Assembly (NCBI GenBank): GCA_002711995.1
Contig: PASN01000010.1
Coordinates: 70,485-134,484, forward strand
Origin: Halobacteriovoraceae bacterium
GTDB taxonomy: Bacteria > Bdellovibrionota > Bacteriovoracia > Bacteriovoracales > Bacteriovoracaceae
Direction: 5' to 3'
DNA: 64,000 bases
Every line of letters begins with the position of its first letter. The stretch's first letter is position 1. The position numbers and the translations under genes were made by a program. The notes beneath the pieces are model-generated. The model searched no databases, was not told the origin of the DNA, and was given only the letters and a program-made list of their open reading frames with translations. Shown here in pieces: positions 35,794-43,177 of the stretch.

Positions 35794-36783
35794 TTATTGC
35801 CTAATCGTAACCCCGTAGGGTTTTTCCTTTCTTAAAATTTCAGTGTCAATCAAAGGCAGAAAGCGCACACTTTTCTCTTCCTTTGCCTCCTCTTTATAAA
35901 GACGCTGTGCGGATTCCAAGGCCAATAAAAGACTTTCTCCAAGCGAGATTATGTACCTGTAACTCTCCCATTCCTTGGCGATTGATTCCTTCCTACCAAC
36001 CCCGAAATACTCAAAGATAACTTTCTTGCTCCGTACAGGGTTTCTATAAATAAATTTTTCAGCTTCAACCAAGGCCTTGACAAACCTTTGCAATGCCTCT
36101 TTTTTTTGGGTAACAGATTCTTTTTTAGAGGCCAGTATGCCGTATAAACGAAAGAAATCAGGAGTAAACACATCTAGGTCTTGCTCGGTCTCTCGCGCCA
36201 TCTCCTCATATTTTTCGGCCCTTATTGCAATGGCATCCACCTCACCCTTTTCGAACTTAGCCACAAGTTCGTCTTCATCATAGTACTCCACCTTTACATT
36301 GGGGATATTATGGATTTTTATGAAGATTCTTAAAAAGATAGAAACCGCTGAGTCGTTGACTGTCCCGACTATTTGTCCTTCCAGATCAGAGGGCATTGAT
36401 CGCTCGTCGGCCTTCTTTACCAATACTACATGTGCTTTGTCAGTAAAGCCTGTCCCGGCCAACAACCTCAAGTCATCGTGCTCGAAGCTTTCGATCACAA
36501 AGGGAATTGTGGAAGAAAAAGCAACCTGAACCTCGTTATCGATAAGTGCTTTTAGAGAACTCTCGTCGCTTTCGAAAACTTTAAAATTAGCACGCAGTCC
36601 ATGCTTGGCAAATAAACCCCGCTGCTTTGCTATAATGGCCAAGGCAGAGTTAACGCTGTCTTGAACCCCAAGCTCTATTGTGACACTTACCTTTTTCTCA
36701 GGCGGCCTTAGTTCGTCATTTACAATCATTATGCAAAAAACTGCTATGAGAACCCCTATAAATATTTTGAAATACTTTGACAC
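35794..36783 (-). CDS. Membrane-anchored NMT1/SsuA-like periplasmic binding protein, likely sensor component
   Basis: A 329-residue protein with a hydrophobic N-terminal helix (KIFIGVLIAVFCIMIV) and a periplasmic binding-protein fold of the NMT1/ABC sulfonate-taurine type: VSVTIELGVQDSVNSALAIIAKQRGLF, LIDNEVQVAFSS, GTVNDSAVSIFLRIF, FEKGEVDAIAIR. The start GTG 36783 follows GGAG by 8 bases; upstream in-frame sequence to 36948 has no ribosome site and is not signal-like. There is no ABC permease or ATPase nearby, and the next genes are a kinase and a receiver, so it is more likely a ligand sensor than a transporter part. Confidence 0.8.
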   Translation of the reverse strand: MSKYFKIFIGVLIAVFCIMIVNDELRPPEKKVSVTIELGVQDSVNSALAIIAKQRGLFAKHGLRANFKVFESDESSLKALIDNEVQVAFSSTIPFVIESFEHDDLRLLAGTGFTDKAHVVLVKKADERSMPSDLEGQIVGTVNDSAVSIFLRIFIKIHNIPNVKVEYYDEDELVAKFEKGEVDAIAIRAEKYEEMARETEQDLDVFTPDFFRLYGILASKKESVTQKKEALQRFVKALVEAEKFIYRNPVRSKKVIFEYFGVGRKESIAKEWESYRYIISLGESLLLALESAQRLYKEEAKEEKSVRFLPLIDTEILRKEKPYGVTIRQ

Positions 36784-36892
36784 CAATATGACTCCTTCAC
36801 CGTCACGGTCTTCCTTTAAGAGCAATTGGAATGCCAAACAACAAGAATGGCATAATGTTTGCAATTTTCTAAGGTTAATATAGGAGTAATTT

Positions 36893-37135
36893 ATGTTGAA
36901 ACTGTTTTGGATTGTATTGCTGGCCGCTTCCTGCTCTACCCCTGACAAGATTCAGGATGTGTATACGGAAGAAAGCAACTATTTTGACTATGAGTACTAC
37001 TCTGAAGATCTAAGTAACTTGGACACTCTTGATGACAATTACGACTACTTCTATTACGAGGAGGACACCCCTCCTGTGTATTTGGAAGAGACAGAGACCA
37101 AAGATTGGGATGATTGGTTCTTTGAGGACTATTAG
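36893..37135 (+). CDS. Small acidic Tyr-rich lipoprotein
   Basis: An 80-residue protein with a lipobox LAASC (Cys14). The mature 67 residues are dominated by Asp, Glu and Tyr (FDYEYYSEDL, DDNYDYFYYEED, DDWFFEDY) with almost no basic residues. No family recognised. Such a chain could bind cations or sit as a charged layer on the membrane. AGGAG precedes the ATG at the right distance, which supports a real gene. Confidence 0.7.
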   Translation: MLKLFWIVLLAASCSTPDKIQDVYTEESNYFDYEYYSEDLSNLDTLDDNYDYFYYEEDTPPVYLEETETKDWDDWFFEDY

Positions 37136-37162
37136 ATGCTTATATGTTAGACTTCTCTTAGA

Positions 37163-37534
37163 ATGAGAAAGAGAATTTTAAACTACTATAAATCAAACCA
37201 CTTCAAACTTAGGCAAAAAGAAAGAATACTTAGTGATCAAGAGATCAAGAACGCCATTGCAAAAGGCGAAATAAGCACGAGAGATGAGAGGACAGTCTTT
37301 ATTTACAAAAACATTGAAATTATTGCAGATTTTGATTCAGATGTGCTCATTACCATTGTAAAAAAGCCATTGCCTCCACCGCCTCCCAAGCTATTAAATG
37401 CCGAGCTTGCAAAGAACCTAAAGAAGAAACTTGAAGCGCCAGAGATCGCGGATGAAATTAAAAGCAGTACTCCCCGGGAAAATGAAGAGTACGAGATTAA
37501 ACTCGAGGAGTACCTAAATCAAACTAAGAAGTAG
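37163..37534 (+). CDS. DUF4258-like small protein
   Basis: A 123-residue protein. The first 60 residues (HFKLRQKERILSDQEIKNAIAKGE, then VFIYKNIEIIADFDSD) resemble DUF4258, a small alpha/beta fold related to toxin-like nuclease scaffolds. A proline run (LPPPPPK) and a charged helical tail follow. No antitoxin-like partner is obvious. It overlaps the convergent 77-residue gene by 16 bases. Confidence 0.6.
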   Translation: MRKRILNYYKSNHFKLRQKERILSDQEIKNAIAKGEISTRDERTVFIYKNIEIIADFDSDVLITIVKKPLPPPPPKLLNAELAKNLKKKLEAPEIADEIKSSTPRENEEYEIKLEEYLNQTKK

Positions 37535-37752
37535 CGCGCATTCTCTTCCCAGGCCTGCTGCTCTTTATCCCTAGAGTTAGACAAGAAATCTTCAAGTTCT
37601 TCCAGCGAGGTTAGAGAGTTTCGACATAGCCTACTCGTTTCCTCATCATTAAAATATTTAATCTCTACTTGAAAACATTCTTTTAGGATAGCAACTTGCT
37701 TTCTTAGAACGTTAAGCCTTGCTTTGCTCTCATCATGGTTAAAGTCTTCCAT
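37519..37752 (-). CDS. Hypothetical 77-residue protein
   Basis: A short soluble helical protein (NHDESKARLNVLRKQVAILKECFQ) without signal or known motif. It follows the 90-residue gene by 14 bases on the same strand and has an AAAGAGG-type sequence before its ATG (rc of 37753-37765). Overlaps the DUF4258-like gene at its 3' end. Confidence 0.55.
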   Translation of the reverse strand: MEDFNHDESKARLNVLRKQVAILKECFQVEIKYFNDEETSRLCRNSLTSLEELEDFLSNSRDKEQQAWEENARYFLV

Positions 37753-37766
37753 ACGGCCTCTTTTTA

Positions 37767-38039
37767 CTATTGCAGTAAGGTGTCATTGGCCTCGCCATTC
37801 CACTTTAATTCGATTTCAAATTCATTTTCACCGTGCTTAGACTCAACCTCGACATTGATCCAGCCTTCTTTCATTGCCTTGGATGGTATTCTGCGTTTTT
37901 CTCCCTCAACCTGAATTTCGAAGTCCTCATTGTTCTCAATCGCGTTGAGCCATCTTTGAAGGATCCCCTTTAGTTGATTGGTCTCCATTTTTTCTTTAAC
38001 TTTAATTTTCTCATTTTGTTGATTAGTTGTGTTTTCCAT
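37767..38039 (-). CDS. Hypothetical 90-residue protein
   Basis: A small acidic protein. An N-terminal polar stretch is followed by a compact region (LKGILQRWLNAIENNEDFEIQVEGEKRRIP) that looks like a helix plus beta strands, and a C-terminal beta segment (EIELKW). This arrangement recalls small amphipathic domains that bind charged molecules, but I do not recognise the family. Probably cotranscribed with the 77-residue gene. Confidence 0.55.
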   Translation of the reverse strand: MENTTNQQNEKIKVKEKMETNQLKGILQRWLNAIENNEDFEIQVEGEKRRIPSKAMKEGWINVEVESKHGENEFEIELKWNGEANDTLLQ

Positions 38040-38118
38040 AAAAGCTCCCAGTTGATTTGCTAAGACAAACTATTTGCAGTTTTACTGCCATATCAACTCT
38101 AGGAAAACTGATTAAACC

Positions 38119-39312
38119 TTAGATCAAAAAATTATGAAGCGGAGGGACCCAAGGTGGAACGCTCTCTGGACATGCCTCATCCATTTGATCAAACCTAATT
38201 GTGGAGAAGTTCTCTTCTTGTTCGCCACGCTGAAATCTTCCATCCCACGCTTTGGTTTCTTTAAGAATAGGAACCCGGGCAAACCTTGTCCAAGCGTTAA
38301 AAAAACAATTTTCCCTAAACATTGATCTAATTTTAGAAATGTTGGTTTCATCAATGCTATAAATCTTGTGTCGTTCAAAACTACTTTTAACAGGTGACAT
38401 TTCCAGAAAGGCCTTTGGACAATCGTTGATTTCTCCAAGGGAAAAAATGCCTCTGGTGGTAATGATTTGATCCTTACTTTTGCCAACACTTGAGAACTGC
38501 CAGCAATTTAACTGTGTTGGTGTGGGGTTAAGAGCGATTGTAATGTGTTCGATGTTATCAGGTTTAATATTTGAAAGATAAAACTCTTTCGCGTTATTCT
38601 TATTTAGGTTCAGGAAAAATAAGAATACGCCAAGCATGACAAATGAGCCACAAAGCCCAGCAACTTTTGTCTTCCTTTGCACAAGATACAGTAGACTCCC
38701 CATACACAAAAGGAAAAGAACTGAGCTTGTCGGTAAAAAGTTTTTTACGGAAAGAGCTATTGGCGACAACACTATAAATAGTCCTAGAATCCATTTAAAC
38801 TTTTTCTTTAAGAAGGTAGCGATAAGAGGCGCGCCAAACGCAATCCAAAAGAAAGGCTCAACGATGAACACCAGGTCTCCGTAGAGCCATTCATTATTGA
38901 ATGGGAAAAAAGGATGAATTCCGTAGGAGTTAAGCGAGTCTAGTGTTATGTGAAGCATAAAGTTGAATAAAACACATAGAGTCACTCCCAGGCCTGTTAC
39001 ACCACCGCTTAAAAATAACTTTCTAAATTTTTTTGAGAGCAATGCAAATAAAGACAACACAATTAGCGCTTGTGGAATTAGATAGACTAATGTGTGGGTA
39101 TGTCCCCTATGATGCAACAAATAGCCAAGAGGTTCAGGAAGCGTATTAATAAGCAAAATATCAAGATCAGGAAAGCTTGCGCAGACAATTGAAATAAACA
39201 AAAGAATTTTGCGCCTAAACTCTTGTCTCTCTTGATCTCTTTCCGCAGGTAAAATCCGATGAACAAGCTCACCCACTGAAAGGCCCACTACGCTGTGGCT
39301 AATATTTTCCAT
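38119..39312 (-). CDS. Membrane-bound metal-dependent hydrolase, YbcI/YdjM (DUF457) family
   Basis: A 397-residue inner-membrane protein. The N-terminal HSVVGLSVGE, SFPDLDILL and HHRGHTHTL motifs, with a Met-Leu-His-x-x-x-Asp (LHITLDSLNSYG) element later, give the metal-binding residues of this hydrolase family, related to phospholipase C-like membrane enzymes. About six membrane helices fill residues 35-250. The last 140 residues form an extra soluble domain absent from the short YdjM proteins. Substrate unknown. Confidence 0.8.
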   Translation of the reverse strand: MENISHSVVGLSVGELVHRILPAERDQERQEFRRKILLFISIVCASFPDLDILLINTLPEPLGYLLHHRGHTHTLVYLIPQALIVLSLFALLSKKFRKLFLSGGVTGLGVTLCVLFNFMLHITLDSLNSYGIHPFFPFNNEWLYGDLVFIVEPFFWIAFGAPLIATFLKKKFKWILGLFIVLSPIALSVKNFLPTSSVLFLLCMGSLLYLVQRKTKVAGLCGSFVMLGVFLFFLNLNKNNAKEFYLSNIKPDNIEHITIALNPTPTQLNCWQFSSVGKSKDQIITTRGIFSLGEINDCPKAFLEMSPVKSSFERHKIYSIDETNISKIRSMFRENCFFNAWTRFARVPILKETKAWDGRFQRGEQEENFSTIRFDQMDEACPESVPPWVPPLHNFLI

Positions 39313-39341
39313 TTAATATCTCCCAGCGCAGGGAAGGAACT

Positions 39342-39611
39342 TTAATGATTTCTAATTTCTTCTATCAGCTCATTCTTATTCATATTAGATCGGCCTTCGA
39401 TTCCAATATCCCGAGCGCGCTCTTTTAAATCTTCAAGTTTCCAATCTTCATCCCTAGAGTGAGACCCGCCTTTTTTACCAATTTTGGATCGCCCTTCTTT
39501 GGCCGCCGCATTGGCCACCCTTGCAGCTTTCTCTTTACTTGCGCCGCTTTCTTTAACTTTTTCATAAACCTCTTTATCTTTAACCTGAGGTCCTGGTTTC
39601 TTTCCTGGCAT
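39342..39611 (-). CDS. Rho-N/SAP-like small stress protein (DUF7218 type)
   Basis: An 89-residue basic protein. The opening MPGKKPGPQVKDKEVYEKVKESGASKEKA resembles conserved small proteins with a C-terminal Rho N-terminal/SAP-like domain (WKLEDLKERARDIGIEGRSNMNKNELIEEI, about 52-85), which could bind nucleic acid. The start at 39611 is set by AGGAGG 6 bases upstream; a longer frame to 39635 has no such site. Confidence 0.7.
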   Translation of the reverse strand: MPGKKPGPQVKDKEVYEKVKESGASKEKAARVANAAAKEGRSKIGKKGGSHSRDEDWKLEDLKERARDIGIEGRSNMNKNELIEEIRNH

Positions 39612-39693
39612 AACCCCCTCCTTTTTTTGCAACAAAATGCAAATCTCACTCCGATTGGAAGGGTTCAGTTATTAGTTTTACAAATCTTTTACA

Positions 39694-40014
39694 TCATTTG
39701 AATAATTTTTTAATTCGGGACCAAAATGATTGCTTTGGATAAACTCTTACCCATTGTTTTTGTCCATCATTGAAGGTTTGTTTAATCAATTTCTCTTTAC
39801 CCAGCTCCTTTAAAATGACTACAAGGTCCTCAACCACAAAGTCAGGTCTCGACACAAGAAACTCTTGATCAAAATCAAGATAGATTTTTTCCAAAGACAT
39901 TGGCTCAAAAAATGATAACGTTTTTAAAACCTCGTCTCGAAGTTCTTGTTTAGTGTTCATTTCCATGGGGTTCATTGTACCAAAGCTTTGGCCGTGCTGG
40001 ACAAATAAATTCAT
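39694..40014 (-). CDS. Hypothetical 106-residue winged-helix-like protein
   Basis: A soluble protein whose layout of helices and strands (LRDEVLKTLSFFEPMSLEKIYLDFD, FVVEDLVVILKELGKEKLIKQT, QKQWVRVYP) resembles a winged helix, the last pair of strands being the wing. This is a structural impression only. Several ATG codons in the first 17 residues could be the start and none has a clear ribosome site. Confidence 0.5.
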   Translation of the reverse strand: MNLFVQHGQSFGTMNPMEMNTKQELRDEVLKTLSFFEPMSLEKIYLDFDQEFLVSRPDFVVEDLVVILKELGKEKLIKQTFNDGQKQWVRVYPKQSFWSRIKKLFK

Positions 40015-40032
40015 TTGTTCTCTAATAAATGA

Positions 40033-41076
40033 ATGAAGTGGATGATATACGGGGCCTACGGCTACACCGGAAAATTAATGGTAAAAGAATCGCTTAAGGC
40101 CAAAATGTCCCCGGTACTTGCTGGCAGGGACTCTAAAAAAGTTCTTTCGCTAGCAAATGAGCATGGGCTAGAACCAAGAGTATTTGATTTAAAGGACGCC
40201 TCCAAGTTTCTAGAAGACATTGAAGTTGTGGTTAACTGCGCAGGCCCCTTCTCAAAAACTTTCTCTCCCATGGTAGAGGCGTGCATCTCTACTAAAACAC
40301 ATTATATTGATATTACAGGGGAAGTTTCAGTTTTTGAAAAAGCGCGAAACTTAGATAAGGCCGCCAAGGATGCGAAAATAATTATTTGTCCAGGTGGTGG
40401 CTTTGATGTTGTCCCCACGGACTGCTTGGCCTTAAAACTAAAGCATCAGATGCCTGACGCAGTTGAGTTGGAGCTTGGATTTGACGGCTTTAAAACGCCA
40501 AGCGCTGGCACGGCCAAGACTGTATTGGAAAACATTGCATCAGGCTCGCTGATAAGAAAAGATGGAGAATTGATAACGATCCCCTCAGGCTCAGACACCA
40601 AAGAGATCGATTTTGGCAAAGGCGATCGACTGGCGATGGCCATACCTTGGGGAGACTTATCAACAGCTTACACCACCACTTCAATTCCTAATATCAAGGT
40701 CTTTACTTCGACTTCCAGGTCTCAATTAAAACAATTGAGAAACTTATCCAAGGTATCTGGGCTACTCTCCACTCCTTGGGTTCAGAGAATAATGCAAAAG
40801 CTTATTCAATGGAAGGTCAAAGGCCCAGACGCAGACGCCAGAGAGAAAGAAAAAGGCCTTATTTGGGGAATGGTTAAGAACAAAGCAGGGGAAACCGTCG
40901 TTGGCAGAGTGCAAACAAATAATGGTTATATCATTGCTGCTGTTGCTCCAATCCTCATGACTCAAAAGCTTCTTAGCAGCTCTAAGCTAAATTATGGCCA
41001 CACCACACCCGCCCTGCTTATGGGAGAGGACTTTATTACACAGTTGGATGGATCAAGCGACTGGCAGCTTAGTTAG
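40033..41076 (+). CDS. Saccharopine dehydrogenase-like / trans-acting enoyl reductase family protein
   Basis: A 347-residue NAD(P)-binding oxidoreductase. The N-terminal Rossmann motif is YGAYGYTGKLMV, followed by LAGRDSKKV and VVNCAGPFS, a pattern typical of the saccharopine dehydrogenase-like family that includes trans-acting enoyl reductases. The C-terminal part holds a small-molecule-binding domain. Reaction unknown. A second in-frame ATG lies three codons later at 40042. Confidence 0.85.
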   Translation: MKWMIYGAYGYTGKLMVKESLKAKMSPVLAGRDSKKVLSLANEHGLEPRVFDLKDASKFLEDIEVVVNCAGPFSKTFSPMVEACISTKTHYIDITGEVSVFEKARNLDKAAKDAKIIICPGGGFDVVPTDCLALKLKHQMPDAVELELGFDGFKTPSAGTAKTVLENIASGSLIRKDGELITIPSGSDTKEIDFGKGDRLAMAIPWGDLSTAYTTTSIPNIKVFTSTSRSQLKQLRNLSKVSGLLSTPWVQRIMQKLIQWKVKGPDADAREKEKGLIWGMVKNKAGETVVGRVQTNNGYIIAAVAPILMTQKLLSSSKLNYGHTTPALLMGEDFITQLDGSSDWQLS

Positions 41077-41139
41077 CCAATTCTAAAGTTTTATTTAAAT
41101 TTTCCTAATCTTATACGCTAAAGTAGCCGATCATTACTT

Positions 41140-42219
41140 ATGCGATTCTATCTACTATTTTTGGAAATTTTCACCTTCTTCAACGCGAGCACAGCTCTCT
41201 CCTATCTTTGTGACCTTGAGTTTGCCCCTATTCATAGGCTGGAAGGTTCAAGAAACATTGAGGATTTGGCCAAAACTAATATCGGCACTTTCAATGTCCT
41301 AAACCTTGAGTTCTCACCAGGTAAATATTTAAACAATCCTGGCACTGGAAAACGAGAGTTTGTAACTGGAACAATTAAAAAGCAACAGGCCCACGTTCAA
41401 GAGATCGCAGATATTATAAAAAGCGAAAAACTTGATATATTGATCATGCAAGAGGTTGAGGGAATTGAACCCCTGTTGAGGTTCAACTCTAAATATCTCA
41501 ATGACGAATATCAAGTAATTATGCAAAAAGGCAATGACACTAGAGGTATTGAGATAGGCTTCTTAGTAAAAAAAGATCTCCCTTTTGATATCCGGCTTCA
41601 CTCCCATGCGCACAAATCTGAAGTTACAGAATCCGGAAAACAACAAAGAATATTTTCAAGAGATCTTCCTTCTTTGCACATAAGATTTAAAACAACATCC
41701 ATGAACGATCCACCGGATCTTATCGTATCTGGAACCCACTACAAGTCTCAAAGGGATCGCAAGGGAGACCCTAACTCAGCACAGCTTAGGACTAGGCAAG
41801 CTCAAGAGACAAGAACAATCTTAGAAGAATACAAAAATGTTTACCCCGAAACTCCAATTCTTATAGGTGGAGACTTTAACGCCGACGTACATACAGGACA
41901 AGAGTTCAAGAGCCTTTTTGAAGGAGGGTTTCTTACCGATAGTTTTGATGTTTTAGCTCAACCACTTAGTAAGGAACAAAGAATCACTCAAACCTTTCAC
42001 CCATTTGAGGGCGAGACCAAATATAGTCAACTTGACGCCATCCTTGTTGATAGCAATGCGGCACCTTTAGTTAACGACGCTAAGGTTTTTAGGTATAAAA
42101 ATGCTGATGGGAAAGAAAAACCAATTCCTAAGACATATGAAGAAAGAAAGAAAAATCCTTCTGATCACTTTATGGTTTTGATAGAAACGGATCTTAAAAG
42201 GCTTGCGACTTCACGTTGA
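41140..42219 (+). CDS. Exported endonuclease/exonuclease/phosphatase family protein
   Basis: A 359-residue exported protein. A signal-like N-terminus (FLEIFTFFNASTALSYL) precedes an EEP fold: IGTFNVLNLEF (Asn), DILIMQEVEGIE (Glu), SGTHYKSQ (His), IGGDFNADV (Asp/Asn) and SDHFMVL (Asp-His). All catalytic blocks for a Mg-dependent phosphodiesterase are present. Candidates are an extracellular DNase or a lipid phosphodiesterase; for a predatory lineage a role in digesting prey DNA is possible but unproven. Confidence 0.85.
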   Translation: MRFYLLFLEIFTFFNASTALSYLCDLEFAPIHRLEGSRNIEDLAKTNIGTFNVLNLEFSPGKYLNNPGTGKREFVTGTIKKQQAHVQEIADIIKSEKLDILIMQEVEGIEPLLRFNSKYLNDEYQVIMQKGNDTRGIEIGFLVKKDLPFDIRLHSHAHKSEVTESGKQQRIFSRDLPSLHIRFKTTSMNDPPDLIVSGTHYKSQRDRKGDPNSAQLRTRQAQETRTILEEYKNVYPETPILIGGDFNADVHTGQEFKSLFEGGFLTDSFDVLAQPLSKEQRITQTFHPFEGETKYSQLDAILVDSNAAPLVNDAKVFRYKNADGKEKPIPKTYEERKKNPSDHFMVLIETDLKRLATSR

Positions 42220-42426
42220 TGGCCTATTAAGGGACTCCCACAGTTTTGACCGAGACTCCTCATCCTCAGGCAATCTTATGGGAGGTGTCTCAAAATCTTC
42301 TGGCTCATTTGGCATATCATCAACATCATATTTGTTTGCCAAAGCATGGCCATATTCGTCTCTTTTGAAGTCATCTATCTTCCTGCTATGCCTATTGGCC
42401 CACTTAATTTTCAACCATTGGAACAT
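42211..42426 (-). CDS. Hypothetical 71-residue protein
   Basis: A short charged protein, basic at the N-terminus (FQWLKIKWANRHSRK) and acidic at the C-terminus (MPNEPEDFETPPIRLPEDEESR). No signal peptide or known family. AGGAGG precedes the ATG (rc of 42430-42435), which supports translation. It overlaps the convergent endonuclease-like gene by 9 bases. Confidence 0.55.
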   Translation of the reverse strand: MFQWLKIKWANRHSRKIDDFKRDEYGHALANKYDVDDMPNEPEDFETPPIRLPEDEESRSKLWESLNRPST

Positions 42427-42567
42427 TAGAACCTCCTAGACCTAATATTAAGCAATTAACATGCCATTTCTGCTGATAGTCTCAATCTATCGACACATTG
42501 ATTTTTAAAATTTCAATTCAACCCCCTTCTTTGCGATCATGTATTCAACAATTAAAAAGGAGTATCG

Positions 42568-42879
42568 ATGGAAGAGTTAACCAATGACAATTTAGAAGAA
42601 ATTATTAAAAACCATGACAAAGTATTTGTTCAATATGGAGCTTCATGGTGCGGTGCTTGTCGAATGATAAAGCCACAAGTTGTGAACTTGGCCGGGGAAA
42701 ATGAAAGTGTTAAGTTTCTCTATGTGGATGCTGAAAACTTTCCTAATTCCAGGCAGCTTGCAAGAGTAGAAAACCTTCCCACATTTGCCGGATTTGTTAA
42801 CGGTGAATTGGTTAAGCAGGCAATGGGCACTAAGATAGAATCGGTTAAAGGAGTTCTTAATGAAGTTGCCGGTGATTAA
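42568..42879 (+). CDS. Thioredoxin family protein
   Basis: A 103-residue cytoplasmic thioredoxin with active site WCGAC (Cys28, Cys31) and cis-proline in NLPTF. Sequence details (KVFVQYGASWCGACRMIKP, DAENFPNSRQLARVENLPT) look closer to Bacteroidetes peroxiredoxin-linked thioredoxins than to proteobacterial TrxA. AAGGAG lies before the ATG. It overlaps the DUF6952-like gene by 20 bases. Confidence 0.9.
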   Translation: MEELTNDNLEEIIKNHDKVFVQYGASWCGACRMIKPQVVNLAGENESVKFLYVDAENFPNSRQLARVENLPTFAGFVNGELVKQAMGTKIESVKGVLNEVAGD

Positions 42880-43117
42880 AAGCTTAGTTGGCTTTATTGA
42901 AGAAAACGATGAAGACTATATCCATGAAACTTTAGAAGTACTGGAGCACATTGGACAGGCAAAGGGACTAAAAGACGAGGAATTGGAAGTCATTTACGAA
43001 CTCCTGTCCAATATGAGCGGCTCTTTGGAAGTGCAAAAACTTATTAAGGGCGGTATGTCTCAAAAAGATGCCCTAAACACTTTTATGCAAAGAGTAATGG
43101 GAAGTATAGATAAATAA
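42860..43117 (+). CDS. DUF6952-like small protein, thioredoxin partner
   Basis: An 85-residue helical acidic protein (MKLPVIKSLVGFIEENDEDY, LKDEELEVIYELLSNMSGSLEV, GMSQKDALNTFMQRVMGSIDK). From memory this matches DUF6952, a family found next to thioredoxin in Flavobacteria and relatives. Function unknown; constant pairing with a thioredoxin suggests an electron-transfer or peroxiredoxin-linked role. Translation is coupled to the thioredoxin gene. Confidence 0.75.
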   Translation: MKLPVIKSLVGFIEENDEDYIHETLEVLEHIGQAKGLKDEELEVIYELLSNMSGSLEVQKLIKGGMSQKDALNTFMQRVMGSIDK

Positions 43118-43146
43118 CAAGGCCTATTAAAGGCCTTGTTCCTTTC
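43116..43146 (+). terminator. Terminator after the thioredoxin operon
   Basis: Perfect 10-bp stem AACAAGGCCT / AGGCCTTGTT with loop ATTAA, starting inside the stop codon and followed by CCTTTC. Confidence 0.75.
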
Positions 43147-43177
43147 ATTAAATCTATAAGTTTTGTAAAATGATTGG

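Noticed and set aside
37163-37752. Possible toxin-antitoxin pair (DUF4258-like gene and 77-residue gene)
   Set aside because: The two genes are convergent rather than in one operon, and neither has a recognised antitoxin domain.
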